Positions 24,409 through 33,529 are shown, counted from the first letter of the stretch. The stretch is DNA of 64,000 nucleotides from CALDTK01 sp965215215 (GCA_965215215.1 OZ244043.1:2914001-2978000), one strand, 5' to 3'. The notes: generated by a model not told the origin, from the sequence alone. Program-made: numbers and translations.

Positions 24409-25336
24409 CGAATACTTCGCCGCCATCGACCTCGGCACCAACACTTTCCACTTGCTTATCGCGCGCTGGACGGGTGACCGGTTCGAGGTCTCGCACCGCG
24501 AGCGGCACTTCGTGAAGGTAGCCGGCGAGGGGATCGCCACCATTGGCGCGGGTCCGATCTCCCGTGCGGAAACGGCGCTCCGCTCCATCGCGGAAGGTCT
24601 GCGTACCCACCCGCACGCCGCGGCCGTAGCCTTCGCCACGGCCGCCCTACGTACCGCGAGTAACGGGCCGGCGTTGCGGCGGCAGTGGTCGAGGTTACTC
24701 GACGTGCCGATCGAGGTCATCTCCGGAGAGCGGGAGGCCGCCCTCATCGGGCGCGGTGTACTCGCCGCCGGCCTCGACGCCGACGGTGTTCAGTTGGTGA
24801 TGGATATCGGCGGCGGCAGCGTCGAGTTCATTCTCATCGACGCGGGCGAGGTCGGTTACGCCGAAAGCTTCCCCGTGGGAGCACAGGTCATGCGCCGGCG
24901 CTTCCACGACGCGGAGCCTTTCGGCAAAACACAGCGCGCGGCAATGGATGCCCACTTGAACGAGGTGCTCGGTCCTGTTTTAGCGCGAGCGGGCCAGCGG
25001 GAGTTGAGCCTGGTGGGTGCGAGTGGTACCTTCGACGTGCTCGGCGACTTGTACGGCGTGCGCGTGCGAGAGGCACTCGACGAGGTACCGCTCGTAGCCG
25101 TGCACAGCCTGTATGAGCGGGCGGAACGAATGGACGAAGTGGAGCGGCTCGCCGACCCACGTTTGCCCGCGGATCGAGCCGACATGATCGTGGTGGCGTT
25201 GGCGCTCATCGAATTCGTCGTAGCGCACTGTAACGTAAAACGCCTTCTAACGTGCGGCTACGCACTGAAAGAAGGCGCTCTACTCGAATTAGCCGAGGCT
25301 AATAACGAAACTTCCGAAAGGGAAGGTTATCGCTAG
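24401..25336 (+). CDS. Exopolyphosphatase / guanosine pentaphosphatase family protein
   Basis: The 311-residue product has the two phosphate loops of the ASKHA fold, AAIDLGTNTFHLLIA at the N-terminus and MDIGGGSVEFILI in the middle, plus SFPVGAQVMRRRF and the conserved VGASGTFD. This is the Ppx/GppA family that hydrolyses polyphosphate or pppGpp. The short length (no C-terminal HD-like domain) is that of Bacteroidota members. I place the start at TTG 24401, which precedes the conserved SSEYFAAIDLG and overlaps the lipoprotein stop; longer open-frame starts run through the lipoprotein gene. Its stop overlaps the stop of the convergent small membrane-protein gene. Confidence 0.9.
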   Translation: MSSEYFAAIDLGTNTFHLLIARWTGDRFEVSHRERHFVKVAGEGIATIGAGPISRAETALRSIAEGLRTHPHAAAVAFATAALRTASNGPALRRQWSRLLDVPIEVISGEREAALIGRGVLAAGLDADGVQLVMDIGGGSVEFILIDAGEVGYAESFPVGAQVMRRRFHDAEPFGKTQRAAMDAHLNEVLGPVLARAGQRELSLVGASGTFDVLGDLYGVRVREALDEVPLVAVHSLYERAERMDEVERLADPRLPADRADMIVVALALIEFVVAHCNVKRLLTCGYALKEGALLELAEANNETSEREGYR

Positions 25337-25485
25337 ATGCCGCGACCGCTGATAAGCCGGAAGATGATCGCGATCACCGCGATCACGAGGAGGATGTGGA
25401 TGAGGTTGCCGATACCGGCGACGAAGAATCCGAAGATCCAACCGATGACGAGGATGACGGCAACGATGTAAAGTAAATTTCCCAT
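25333..25485 (-). CDS. Small lmo0937/DUF5670-type membrane protein (50 residues)
   Basis: An ATG at 25485 opens a 50-residue frame on the minus strand: start MGNLLYIVAVILVIGWIFGF, then a second helix LIHILLVIAVIAIIFRLI and a short basic tail SGRGI. Two hydrophobic helices, the IHILLVIAV motif and the R-L-I-x-G-R ending match the small lmo0937-family proteins that are common in Bacteroidota. Function is unknown, often guessed to be stress or envelope related. It converges on ppx/gppA with overlapping stops and lies 77 bases downstream of the GH-type secreted protein gene. Confidence 0.8.
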   Translation of the reverse strand: MGNLLYIVAVILVIGWIFGFFVAGIGNLIHILLVIAVIAIIFRLISGRGI

Positions 25486-25561
25486 AGTACAGGAGGTTTA
25501 GGTGTGTTTAATAAACTCGCGCGCGGTCCCGGTTTGTTCATTTACGCACACCTGACCGTAC

Positions 25562-28500
25562 TTACTCCGCTGCGAGAATGCGGACGCTCCGACGACCGGC
25601 GGGACTGTTGATCCCCAGGGTATATGTACCGGCCGGGAGCGCTGACATATCGATGGGGGTCTCGTAAGTTCCGGGACCTTCCCCGATTATTACGGTGCGG
25701 ACCTGACGGCCGAGGGCGTCGACGAGGATACCCTCCGTGCGAGGTAGGATGGACCTGACGACTACGCGGGCGGTACGGTACGCTCCATCGTAATTCACGC
25801 CTTGGATTTGCACTGGATTAGCTTCCGTTAGGTACAACGGGCCGCGCGTGGGTACCTGCTCGACCGGGCGACTCACGCCCCCGGGGCGGCTGCCTTTGGG
25901 AGGCTGCTCGGCGATCGGGGTGATGGCGAAGGCGGCTTCGTCGTCCTCCTCGGCCTCGCAGCAGAGCCGGTTACCGGCCTGGCTATCTTCGTCCGGACTC
26001 GAAGACGCCATAATCTGGCCGAAGAGCACGATCGGCTCGAGGGCGCGCACCGCGAAATAGGTTATGGTAAGCTGTACGGTCCGACCGGCCGGAACCGAGG
26101 GGATCGTCCAGCGGCCACTGCCGTAGTTGTACGTGCCGACACTCGGCTTGCTCCGCGTGAAGGTGAGTGCTCCGTGGGTGGAGAGTTGGGCGATCACGCC
26201 GGTCGCATCCGCGTTACCCCGGTTGCTTACCGTTACGTTGCAAGTGACGAAGCCATCGGCTCGGTATTCGTTGTCGGTCGCGACGAGGGTAAGCTCGAGG
26301 TCGGTCAAACGCGCCGTAGTCGTCCCCTCGAACGCGAGTTGCGCGAAATCGTCCTCGACGCTCAGGCCGTTGCCCGGAGTACTGTCCGGATCTTTAAGAC
26401 TGGAGCTAGCGACTTCCGCGCGGATGGTCGCGCCGGTAGCGGACTGCGAGGTACGCATCCCGAGCTTGAGCGTCTGTGTGGCCCCGCTCGCGAGACGGTT
26501 GACCGTCCAAACCGAACCGTTGAACTGCGTACCGGCCGGTACGGTCGAATTGAGTACGGATACCCCGGTGGGCAGATCTAAGTTGACGCGGACGCCGTTC
26601 GGGGCATCCGGGCCGTCGTTGGCGATCGTGAGTTCCGCGTCGAAAGAACCGTTGGCTCCTACGCGGACCGCGCCGCTACGGAACAGCACGGACAGATCGG
26701 CCATCTCCACTACGGGGGGCGTAACGATTACGTCGACGGCCGCCTCATCGTCTTCCTGACCCCGGCAGCACGTACCGTTGCCCGGCGTCGAGTCGGGATC
26801 CTCGCTCTGGTTGGCGCTCACCTGCGCGTAAGCCGTCGCGGTGGCCACCTTCGTGAGCTCGGCGACGATCGTGAGGGTGGGGGTAGCCCCGGCACCGACG
26901 GCCCCGACGCTCCAGGTACCTTGGGTAGATACGTAACTACCCGCCGACGGGCTGGCGGAGACGAATGTGGCCCCGGTCGGTAGTTGTACGGCGATGCTCA
27001 CGCCCGCAGCGTCTCCCTCGCCGGTGTTGCGGAGTTGGAAAGTGTAGGTTACCCGCGTGTTTTGCTCCACGGTTTCCGCTGAGCTACTCGCGAGCAGTTC
27101 CAGATCGGAGGCGGCTTCGCCGCCGCCGTCCGGGACTTTGTACGTAATCTGAAGCTCATTGGAAGTGAGACTGGTCGCGCCCTCCGTATCGGCCGCGGCT
27201 CCGGAGGGGAGGGAGATCCTGACTACGCCCGCGGCTGTGGGCGTTACGGTGAAAGTGTACTTCGAACGCTCACCGGCGAAATTGCTTACGGTACCGTTGG
27301 TGATCGCCACGTCGTCGGCGATCAAGCCGAATACCCGCTCGCTGAACGTAGCGGTGACCACGAACGGCCCCTCCACCAAACTCGACGGAGTAGACAGCGT
27401 CACCGTGGGTGGATCGTTGTTCGAGATGACCGCATCGCCGGAGGTGATGTAAACGGGCGTGGCCGTCAGGTCCACAATCCTGGTAACCGCTTCCGACTCG
27501 TTCGAGTAGGAAGCGTCCCAGCGGAAGAGCCGGAGGTCGGCGAGGTCGACGTCGTCGGGGAAGGTGAAACTCGCGCTCGCGTCCTCGCTCAGGTCCTCGG
27601 TGGTCTCGGCCCACATCACGTAGAGGTAACTGCCGTCCTCACGGGCGAAAGCGTAGGCGCGTACCCCGCCCGGGGCCTTGAGCGCCGCAGTGGCTACCGA
27701 GTCGTATTCGGTAGGGTAGATGAAATCGGCGGCCGTCTTGTACGACTTACCGCCGTCGTTGATCTGTTCCTCGCGCGGGGTCACTCTTCGGAGGTCCTTG
27801 TAAAAGCCCATCAGGTCGAACTCGCTCGACGCATTTCGCTCTTCGACTCTATCGGAGAGCGAGTAGGGGTACATGGCGTACACCCCGTTGATCTTGAATT
27901 GCACCATCGACTTCGGCAGGAAATTGATCTGTTCCTGGTTTCCACCGAAGAAGGGTTTACCGTCGCTGTACTTGCCGAACACCTTGCGCGGGGCGTTCAC
28001 CTCGGTGGCGAGGTGCAGTTTGGCGGGGTGCTCTAAACCCGGTCCGTACCCGTACTCGGCGAGGGTCTCCTGGTAGCCTTTGAGTTTGCGGTTGATGATT
28101 CCATCGGCGGCGCCGTCGGAGTGGCGCTCGTAGAAGCCCGTGGGTTGGTAGGTCGTCGAACCATCCAGGTGGGGGTAGGTATGGAAACCGAGTACGTCGA
28201 TGTAAGCGCCCCCCTTGAGTGGGAAATCCACGGTTACCTCGCCCTCGTTCGGGTTATCGGTGTTCCGCAAGATCGCGTCGAGGAAGGCACGTGAGCCGAG
28301 ACCCGCGACGGTCACGTAGTCGTCCGGGCTGACGGTGTGCACGATCTCGTAGGCGATCCTCAGCGTGCGGATGTAGTGCTGGATCGGTGCCCGGAGCGTG
28401 TAGTCACACGGGTTCGGGTCGTTGTAGTACCAGCCGTCCTTGTAGTTCTTTCCGTCCCAGAAGACCCGGGGATTAGGTCCGTCGTAGAAGCCGGGCTCGT

Positions 28501-29074
28501 TCCAGATCTCCCAGAACCGTACGTAGTCGGTATACACGCTGACGGTCTCGTAGAGGTACTTCGCGAAGGTGTTATCGTCGTTGTACGGCGTACCGTTGGC
28601 GCCACCGTCCCAAATGGGCAGGTAGAGGCCTTTGAACAGCTTGCTGCGCGCCCCGAAATTCTTGCTCGTGGGGTCGTCGCAGAAGCTCTGCCCTTCCTGG
28701 TTCAGGTAGTACGGGAAGCCGACGATGGCCGTGAGCTCGTCGGCGCCGAGCCGCTCGAAGTACTTGTACTGTCCGATGACCCGATCGTAGCTGTTGCCGC
28801 CGTCGACGAGCACTTGGTCGAACAGGCCCGGACGAAGCGTTTTCGCCCCCAGACCGACGATGTCTTTGTTCGGCTCCCCGAGCGCCAGCTCGGCCAGCGA
28901 AAAGCTGTTCCACTCCGGGTTGTCGATGTAGATGAGGTTCATCCCCGGGCGAAATCTTCCGTCGTAGGGGCGGATCGCATCGTCTGCCGTCGTCGTCACC
29001 TGCGCACCGAGACTACCCAGCAGTGCGAATAAGGAACAAAGGAGGAGAGCGGGATAGCGTACTAAAGGCAGCAT
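25562..29074 (-). CDS. T9SS-secreted clan GH-A-like protein with Ig-like and DUF11 repeats
   Basis: The 1170-residue protein has a signal peptide (LLLCSLFALLGSLGAQ). The first 500 residues look like a TIM-barrel glycosidase of clan GH-A: FWEIWNEPGF holds the acid/base Glu at about 193, VLGFHTYPHL follows, and LHLATEVNAP places a candidate nucleophile Glu at about 358. This is closest in style to GH39- or GH5-type enzymes, but the family is not certain. An Ig-like domain (about 560-640) and three DUF11-type beta domains (about 650-1050, each with G-x-x-V-x-Y-T-x-x-x-x-N-x-G) follow. A C-terminal sorting domain ends in LPAGTYTLGIN...SVRILAAE. It is probably a polysaccharide-degrading or -binding exoprotein. 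A -7-like box lies 29 bases upstream. Confidence 0.8.
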   Translation of the reverse strand: MLPLVRYPALLLCSLFALLGSLGAQVTTTADDAIRPYDGRFRPGMNLIYIDNPEWNSFSLAELALGEPNKDIVGLGAKTLRPGLFDQVLVDGGNSYDRVIGQYKYFERLGADELTAIVGFPYYLNQEGQSFCDDPTSKNFGARSKLFKGLYLPIWDGGANGTPYNDDNTFAKYLYETVSVYTDYVRFWEIWNEPGFYDGPNPRVFWDGKNYKDGWYYNDPNPCDYTLRAPIQHYIRTLRIAYEIVHTVSPDDYVTVAGLGSRAFLDAILRNTDNPNEGEVTVDFPLKGGAYIDVLGFHTYPHLDGSTTYQPTGFYERHSDGAADGIINRKLKGYQETLAEYGYGPGLEHPAKLHLATEVNAPRKVFGKYSDGKPFFGGNQEQINFLPKSMVQFKINGVYAMYPYSLSDRVEERNASSEFDLMGFYKDLRRVTPREEQINDGGKSYKTAADFIYPTEYDSVATAALKAPGGVRAYAFAREDGSYLYVMWAETTEDLSEDASASFTFPDDVDLADLRLFRWDASYSNESEAVTRIVDLTATPVYITSGDAVISNNDPPTVTLSTPSSLVEGPFVVTATFSERVFGLIADDVAITNGTVSNFAGERSKYTFTVTPTAAGVVRISLPSGAAADTEGATSLTSNELQITYKVPDGGGEAASDLELLASSSAETVEQNTRVTYTFQLRNTGEGDAAGVSIAVQLPTGATFVSASPSAGSYVSTQGTWSVGAVGAGATPTLTIVAELTKVATATAYAQVSANQSEDPDSTPGNGTCCRGQEDDEAAVDVIVTPPVVEMADLSVLFRSGAVRVGANGSFDAELTIANDGPDAPNGVRVNLDLPTGVSVLNSTVPAGTQFNGSVWTVNRLASGATQTLKLGMRTSQSATGATIRAEVASSSLKDPDSTPGNGLSVEDDFAQLAFEGTTTARLTDLELTLVATDNEYRADGFVTCNVTVSNRGNADATGVIAQLSTHGALTFTRSKPSVGTYNYGSGRWTIPSVPAGRTVQLTITYFAVRALEPIVLFGQIMASSSPDEDSQAGNRLCCEAEEDDEAAFAITPIAEQPPKGSRPGGVSRPVEQVPTRGPLYLTEANPVQIQGVNYDGAYRTARVVVRSILPRTEGILVDALGRQVRTVIIGEGPGTYETPIDMSALPAGTYTLGINSPAGRRSVRILAAE

Positions 29075-29103
29075 GCGGTAAGTATTGGTCGTGGTAGAGA
29101 AGA

Positions 29104-29111
29104 CAAAAGTG
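29104..29111 (-). promoter_or_regulatory. -7-like box CACTTTTG before the GH-type gene
   Basis: Read on the minus strand this is TAnnTTTG with one mismatch, 29 bases before the ATG at 29074. It lies in the divergent gap shared with the ABC exporter. Confidence 0.3.
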
Positions 29112-29227
29112 TGGGTCTTAGTGCGTTCCGAACGTGAAGAAACGGCTAAACCAACACGTTGGGGGTATAATGGCCGACGTTAGGATTGTCGATTATCGGA
29201 ACCCTAGCCACGGTCTCGTAGTTGAGT

Positions 29228-29235
29228 GACCTTTG
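29228..29235 (+). promoter_or_regulatory. -7-like box GACCTTTG at the ABC exporter start
   Basis: One mismatch to TAnnTTTG, 4 bases before the ATG at 29240. It supports that ATG over the TTG at 29222. Confidence 0.3.
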
Positions 29236-29239
29236 CCTC

Positions 29240-30994
29240 ATGCCCGACAAGCAGTCCGTTAGCTACAGTCTCATTGGCCGGATCCTCCGGGAGGCGCGTC
29301 CGTACCGGACGTTGCTCCTCTTTTCGGCCCTGCTGGCGATTATCTCCGCGCCGCTCGCCGCCCTGCGTCCCCGACTGGTGCAATCCATGGTCGACGATTA
29401 CATCGTGGCCTTCGATCTGGCCGGTCTGCAGCGCATCACGCTCATCGTGTTCGGCGTACTCCTCGCCGAGGCCGCGGTGCGCTACATATTTACCTACGCC
29501 ACCAATTGGCTCGGTCAGTCGGTGGTCCGCGATCTGCGCAATAAGGTCTTCAACCACATCACCGGCCTCCAGCTCACCTACTTCGACCGCACGCCGATCG
29601 GTACCTCCACCACGCGCACCATCAGCGATATCGAAACGATCAACAAGGTGTTCACCGAGGGTGGGGTCGCCATCCTCGCCGACATCCTGGTGGTGGTCGT
29701 GGTCCTCGGTATCATGTTCTCCATCGACTGGAGCCTCACGCTGGTTTGCCTTACCACGGTCCCGCTGCTGGTTATGGCCAGCTACGTGTTCAAAGAGAAG
29801 GTAAAACACTCCTTCCAGCGGGTCCGTACCGAAATCTCCCGCATGAACGCCTTCTTGCAGGAGCGCATCAGCGGCATGGCCATCGTGCAGGCTTTCAACG
29901 CGGAGGATCAGGAGGCGGCCCGCTTCCGGACCATCAACCGGGAGTACACGCAGGCCAACCTCACCGCGATCCTCTACTACGCCATCTTCTTCCCCGTCGT
30001 CGAAATCTTGAGCGCGGCCAGTCTCGGCCTCATGGTTTGGTGGGGGGCGCGCGGTGTGATCGGTGGCGACGTAAGCATCGGCGTGTTGGTCGCCTTTCCG
30101 CTCTACCTAAGCATGCTCTTCCGGCCGATACGCACGCTCGCCGATAAGTTCAACACGCTGCAAATGGGCTTGGTGGCCGCCGAACGCGTCTTCAAACTCC
30201 TCGACCGCGAAGATTTCATCCCCGATACCGGGACCCTACGGCCCGACGCGCTACTCGGCGACATCGCCTTCGAGGACGTGAGCTTCGCCTACGTCGAGGC
30301 CGAGTGGGTACTACAAAACGTCTCCTTCGCGCTCGAGGCAAAACAAACCTTGGCTATCGTCGGCTCCACCGGTTCGGGTAAGAGTACCATCATCAATCTG
30401 CTCAATCGCTTCTACGACATTCAGCGGGGGCAAATCCTCCTCGACGGTCGATCGATCGACGAGTACCCCCTCGGGTACCTGCGCTCCCGATTGGCGATCG
30501 TGCTGCAAGACGTGTTTCTGTTCGGGGGGAGCGTCTACGAGAACATCACGCTGGCCGATCCGAGTATCTCGCGGGAGCAGGTGGAGGAGGCGGCCAAGCT
30601 CATCGGGGCCGACGAGTTCATCGCGCGCCTGCCCGGGGGCTACGATTACGAAGTACACGAACGGGGAGCCACCCTGTCGATGGGGCAACGCCAACTGATC
30701 TCCTTCGTCCGGGCGCTCGTGTTCGACCCCGACATCCTGATCCTCGACGAGGCCACCAGCTCGATCGACCCGGAGTCGGAAGCCGTGATCCAATACGCCA
30801 TCGAGCGGCTCATCGAGCGGCGTACGAGTATCGTTATCGCCCACCGGCTGGCCACGATCCGCCACGCCGACAAGATCTTGGTACTCGACAAGGGGCGGGT
30901 AGTCGAATTCGGTTCGCGCGATGAGCTCCTCGCCATCGACGGAGGGCGTTTTCGCGAGCTGTACGACATGCAGTTCGTGGAGGTGGCCGCTTAG
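29240..30994 (+). CDS. ABC exporter, fused membrane and ATPase domains (MsbA-like)
   Basis: The 584-residue product has six membrane helices in the first 320 residues and a nucleotide-binding domain with Walker A GSTGSGKST, Q-loop VLQDVFLF, signature LSMGQRQ, Walker B ILILDEATSSID and the switch His in IVIAHRLAT. It is a homodimeric or heterodimeric exporter of the MsbA/multidrug/lipid type; the substrate is not visible. The start is ATG 29240, giving MPDKQSVSYSLIGRILREA. An upstream TTG at 29222 would place the -7-like box inside the gene. It is transcribed away from the GH-type gene. Confidence 0.92.
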   Translation: MPDKQSVSYSLIGRILREARPYRTLLLFSALLAIISAPLAALRPRLVQSMVDDYIVAFDLAGLQRITLIVFGVLLAEAAVRYIFTYATNWLGQSVVRDLRNKVFNHITGLQLTYFDRTPIGTSTTRTISDIETINKVFTEGGVAILADILVVVVVLGIMFSIDWSLTLVCLTTVPLLVMASYVFKEKVKHSFQRVRTEISRMNAFLQERISGMAIVQAFNAEDQEAARFRTINREYTQANLTAILYYAIFFPVVEILSAASLGLMVWWGARGVIGGDVSIGVLVAFPLYLSMLFRPIRTLADKFNTLQMGLVAAERVFKLLDREDFIPDTGTLRPDALLGDIAFEDVSFAYVEAEWVLQNVSFALEAKQTLAIVGSTGSGKSTIINLLNRFYDIQRGQILLDGRSIDEYPLGYLRSRLAIVLQDVFLFGGSVYENITLADPSISREQVEEAAKLIGADEFIARLPGGYDYEVHERGATLSMGQRQLISFVRALVFDPDILILDEATSSIDPESEAVIQYAIERLIERRTSIVIAHRLATIRHADKILVLDKGRVVEFGSRDELLAIDGGRFRELYDMQFVEVAA

Positions 30995-31178
30995 CTAGAA
31001 CGGACCCGCCCGCCGGATCCTCGACGCACCGCGGCTTGAGCGCGGATACGGCGCACCGGGCGTTTCGTCGAAGCGATCACCGACGCTAAAGCCGGGCGGT
31101 GGGTACGCCGCGGCCGAGCGCAACTTACATTCGTCGAAACTCACCCAACTGCCCGGCCGTACCGGTCGTTCTAGCAAC
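30995..31178. other. Intergenic region after the ABC exporter
   Basis: I see no gene in these 184 bases; a short minus-strand frame here has no support. It holds a -7-like box at 31126-31133. Confidence 0.5.
31126..31133 (+). promoter_or_regulatory. -7-like box TACATTCG
   Basis: One mismatch to TAnnTTTG, 45 bases before the ATG of the small membrane protein at 31179. Confidence 0.3.
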
Positions 31179-31652
31179 ATGATTCAGTCACGCGGTTTCA
31201 ACGTCAGGCCCAGCCTGGGGTCAGCCATAGTCGGCCTGCTGGTATTCGCCGTCTTCGTTTACATCCTGTTCAAAGTTGCCGCTTTCGCCCTCAAGGCACT
31301 CGCCCTTCTCGGTCCGGTGCTCCTCATCGCAGCCTTTTTCGTCGATCGCCCCACCGTGATGGGGTACCTCCGGTGGATCGGCGGCAGCCTGCGTACGCGA
31401 CCGGGCTTCGGTATCGGACTCCTGCTAATTAGCCTGTTGGCCTACCCGCTCGTGTGCGGGTACCTCTTCGCGAAGGCGCTCATCCGCCGCCGGGTAGGCC
31501 GGGCGCTCGACGATTTGCGGGAGCGAGCCGGTCGGCAAGCCTCCCCGTTCGGAGGGGCCGCGATCGGGGACGCCGCGGAGGAGTACACGGTGGTCGAGCG
31601 ACCGGACGGGGTGGTGATCCGTATCCCCCGCGAGCAGGGGGAAGAAGTTTAA
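31179..31652 (+). CDS. Small membrane protein of unknown function
   Basis: The 157-residue product has hydrophobic segments at about residues 15-35, 38-55 and 78-98, separated by short basic loops. A soluble tail of about 50 residues ends in EEYTVVERPDGVVIRIPREQ. I do not recognise the family. The stop TAA at 31650 abuts the frame of the GT2 gene that follows, so the two are probably co-transcribed. Confidence 0.65.
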   Translation: MIQSRGFNVRPSLGSAIVGLLVFAVFVYILFKVAAFALKALALLGPVLLIAAFFVDRPTVMGYLRWIGGSLRTRPGFGIGLLLISLLAYPLVCGYLFAKALIRRRVGRALDDLRERAGRQASPFGGAAIGDAAEEYTVVERPDGVVIRIPREQGEEV

Positions 31653-31667
31653 CTTCGTCACATTCGC

Positions 31668-32792
31668 ATCCTATCCGCCTTCGCAATCGGCCTAACGGTC
31701 GGTTACGCCTACCTACAGACCAAGTTCTTGCACGGTTGGCGGAGCGCACCACCCCGCCGAACCCCGGTGCCGCCGACCGTTTGGTCGGTGATCGTGCCCG
31801 TGCGCGACGAGGCGCCGCGACTCACCGCCTGCCTCGAGGCGCTCAGCGAGCTGCTGCGCACCGGACCGCGGTACGAGGTGCTCGTCGTCGACGACGCGAG
31901 CGAGGACGATAGCCTCGCTCGCGCCACGCGTTTTGCCGCAAGGCTCGCGGGCGGGGTATCGTTCCGCGTGCTCCGCGCCGTGGGCACCGGCAAGAAAGCA
32001 GCGCTCGTCACCGGCATCGCCGCGGCGAGGGGGGAGTGGATCGCCACGCTCGACGCCGACGTACTGGTACCTCCTGGCTGGCTCCGCGGGCTCGATCGCG
32101 CGAGGCACCCGCGGAGTGTTGCCGTGGCCGGACCCGTGGCCCTCGCTCCCGCCCCAACGCTTTTCGGCCGGTTTCAGGCCCTCGACTTTTGCGGCATGAT
32201 GGCCATCACCGGGGCGACCCTGCGGGCCGGGCGTTTTGTGATGGGCAACGGCGCGAATTTGGCTTTCGCCAAAACCGCATTCGCGGCCGTCGGCGGCTAC
32301 GAGCTGTCGGGGCGGGCGGCGGCCAGCGGCGACGACATGGTGCTTCTCGGAAAGCTGAGCGAGCGGTTTCCGGGCGGTATCGCTTTCGCGAAAACACGCG
32401 CCGCAGTCGTGCGTACGCCACCGCTACCGACGTTGGCCGCCTTCGTGCGACAACGTTGGCGGTGGTCGGCGAAAACGGGCCTCAACCTGCAGCCCGCGCT
32501 CACCGCTACGCTCGGTCTGGTCTGGGCCTTCCACACGGGATTATTGATCGGCGTTCCGTTGGCCCTCCACCGGCGGCTCGGTTGGTCGGCACTCGCGTTC
32601 GGCTGGTCCGCCAAGCTCGTCGTCGACCACCGGTTGCTCCGGGAGGCCACCCGGTTCTTCGGGCGCGAACACCTGCTCGGGGTCGACTACCCGGTACTGG
32701 CGATCATGCATGCCGCGTACGTGAGTGGCGTTGGTGCATTGTCGCTACTTCCGTTGCGGTTCGAGTGGAAGGGCCGGCGGAGTCGCTACTGA
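31668..32792 (+). CDS. GT2-family membrane glycosyltransferase, start codon uncertain
   Basis: The protein has the GT-A core of family 2: VIVPVRDEAPRL, VLVVDDASEDDS, the DxD-type ATLDADVLVPP, GNGANLAFAKTAF and the QRWRW motif, then two membrane helices at the C-terminus. The first canonical start is TTG at 31728, which would begin at HGWRSAPP. The same frame upstream, from just after the previous gene's stop, encodes ILSAFAIGLTVGYAYLQTKF, a hydrophobic helix that many GT2 enzymes of this type carry at their N-terminus. No ATG, GTG or TTG precedes it; the ATC at 31668 follows a -7-like CACATTCG directly. The boundary used here is therefore tentative. It probably transfers sugars to a lipid or polysaccharide at the inner membrane. 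Confidence 0.8.
   Translation: MLSAFAIGLTVGYAYLQTKFLHGWRSAPPRRTPVPPTVWSVIVPVRDEAPRLTACLEALSELLRTGPRYEVLVVDDASEDDSLARATRFAARLAGGVSFRVLRAVGTGKKAALVTGIAAARGEWIATLDADVLVPPGWLRGLDRARHPRSVAVAGPVALAPAPTLFGRFQALDFCGMMAITGATLRAGRFVMGNGANLAFAKTAFAAVGGYELSGRAAASGDDMVLLGKLSERFPGGIAFAKTRAAVVRTPPLPTLAAFVRQRWRWSAKTGLNLQPALTATLGLVWAFHTGLLIGVPLALHRRLGWSALAFGWSAKLVVDHRLLREATRFFGREHLLGVDYPVLAIMHAAYVSGVGALSLLPLRFEWKGRRSRY
32262..32275 (-). repeat. 14-mer repeat GTTTTGGCGAAAGC
   Basis: Copy inside the GT2 gene, 120 bases from the next copy and in the same orientation. Confidence 0.7.
32382..32395 (-). repeat. 14-mer repeat GTTTTCGCGAAAGC
   Basis: Second copy inside the GT2 gene. Variant with C at position 6. 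Confidence 0.65.
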
Positions 32793-32814
32793 AACCACTC
32801 GCCGGCTCATCGCT

Positions 32815-32822
32815 TACTTGTG
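32815..32822 (+). promoter_or_regulatory. -7-like box TACTTGTG just before pdxH
   Basis: One mismatch to TAnnTTTG, ending 5 bases before the ATG at 32828. Confidence 0.3.
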
Positions 32823-32827
32823 TAGCT

Positions 32828-33469
32828 ATGACCGATGTCCAGGACCTTCGCCAAGACTACCGCCGCGGTGAGCTGCACCGCGGTGAGCTCGCCGACGACC
32901 CGATAGCGCAGTTCACCCACTGGATAGAGGCCGCTATTGCCGACGGGCTGCCCGAGCCCAACGCGATGATCGTGGCCACCGTCGACGCCGCCGGGCACCC
33001 CGATGCGCGGGTCGTGCTGCTCAAGGGCTACGATGCGGCGGGTTTCGTCTTTTACAGCAACTACGAAAGCCAGAAGGGGAGGGAGCTCGCGGCCACGCCC
33101 CACGCCGCGTTGGTGTTCAATTGGTTGGGCCACGAGCGCCAGGTCCGCGTACGCGGCAAGGTGGAGCGCGTGAGCCGGGAGCAGACGGCTAGCTACTTCC
33201 ACTCCCGGCCGAAGGGGAGCCAGATTGGCGCCTGGGCATCGCCGCAGAGCGAGGTGATTCCCGACCGCGGGCCGCTCGACCGGAATAAAGCCGAACTCGA
33301 GGCCGCGTACGCCGGTGCCGAGGCGCTGCCCGTGCCCGAGCACTGGGGGGGCTACCGGGTGGCCTGCACCGAAATCGAGTTTTGGCAGGGGCGTTCGAAC
33401 CGACTACACGACCGCTTCCGCTACCGGCGGGGGGGTGGGGGGTGGTCCGTCGACCGCCTCGCACCTTAG
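32828..33469 (+). CDS. pdxH: Pyridoxamine 5'-phosphate oxidase
   Basis: PdxH oxidises pyridoxine or pyridoxamine 5'-phosphate to pyridoxal 5'-phosphate with FMN and oxygen. The 213-residue product is close to the family norm (218 in E. coli). It shows the N-terminal LRQDYRRGEL, the FMN-binding RVVLLKGYDAAGFVFYSNYE and RQVRVRGKVERV, SRPKGSQIGAWASPQS, and the C-terminal PLP-site signature EFWQGRSNRLHDRF. I chose the ATG at 32828; the same frame stays open far upstream through the GT2 gene but has no homology there. Confidence 0.95.
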   Translation: MTDVQDLRQDYRRGELHRGELADDPIAQFTHWIEAAIADGLPEPNAMIVATVDAAGHPDARVVLLKGYDAAGFVFYSNYESQKGRELAATPHAALVFNWLGHERQVRVRGKVERVSREQTASYFHSRPKGSQIGAWASPQSEVIPDRGPLDRNKAELEAAYAGAEALPVPEHWGGYRVACTEIEFWQGRSNRLHDRFRYRRGGGGWSVDRLAP

Positions 33470-33516
33470 CTCACGATGGCGACGCTGGGCTAACCGAGAT
33501 GGAACGCAACTGGATA

Positions 33517-33524
33517 TACCTTCG
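33517..33524 (+). promoter_or_regulatory. -7-like box TACCTTCG just before tatC
   Basis: One mismatch to TAnnTTTG, ending 5 bases before the ATG at 33530. Confidence 0.35.
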
Positions 33525-33529
33525 CGGCG

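Noticed and set aside
30995..31180. 61-codon frame on the minus strand after the ABC exporter
   Set aside because: No hydrophobic or conserved pattern, and it overlaps a likely promoter for the next gene.
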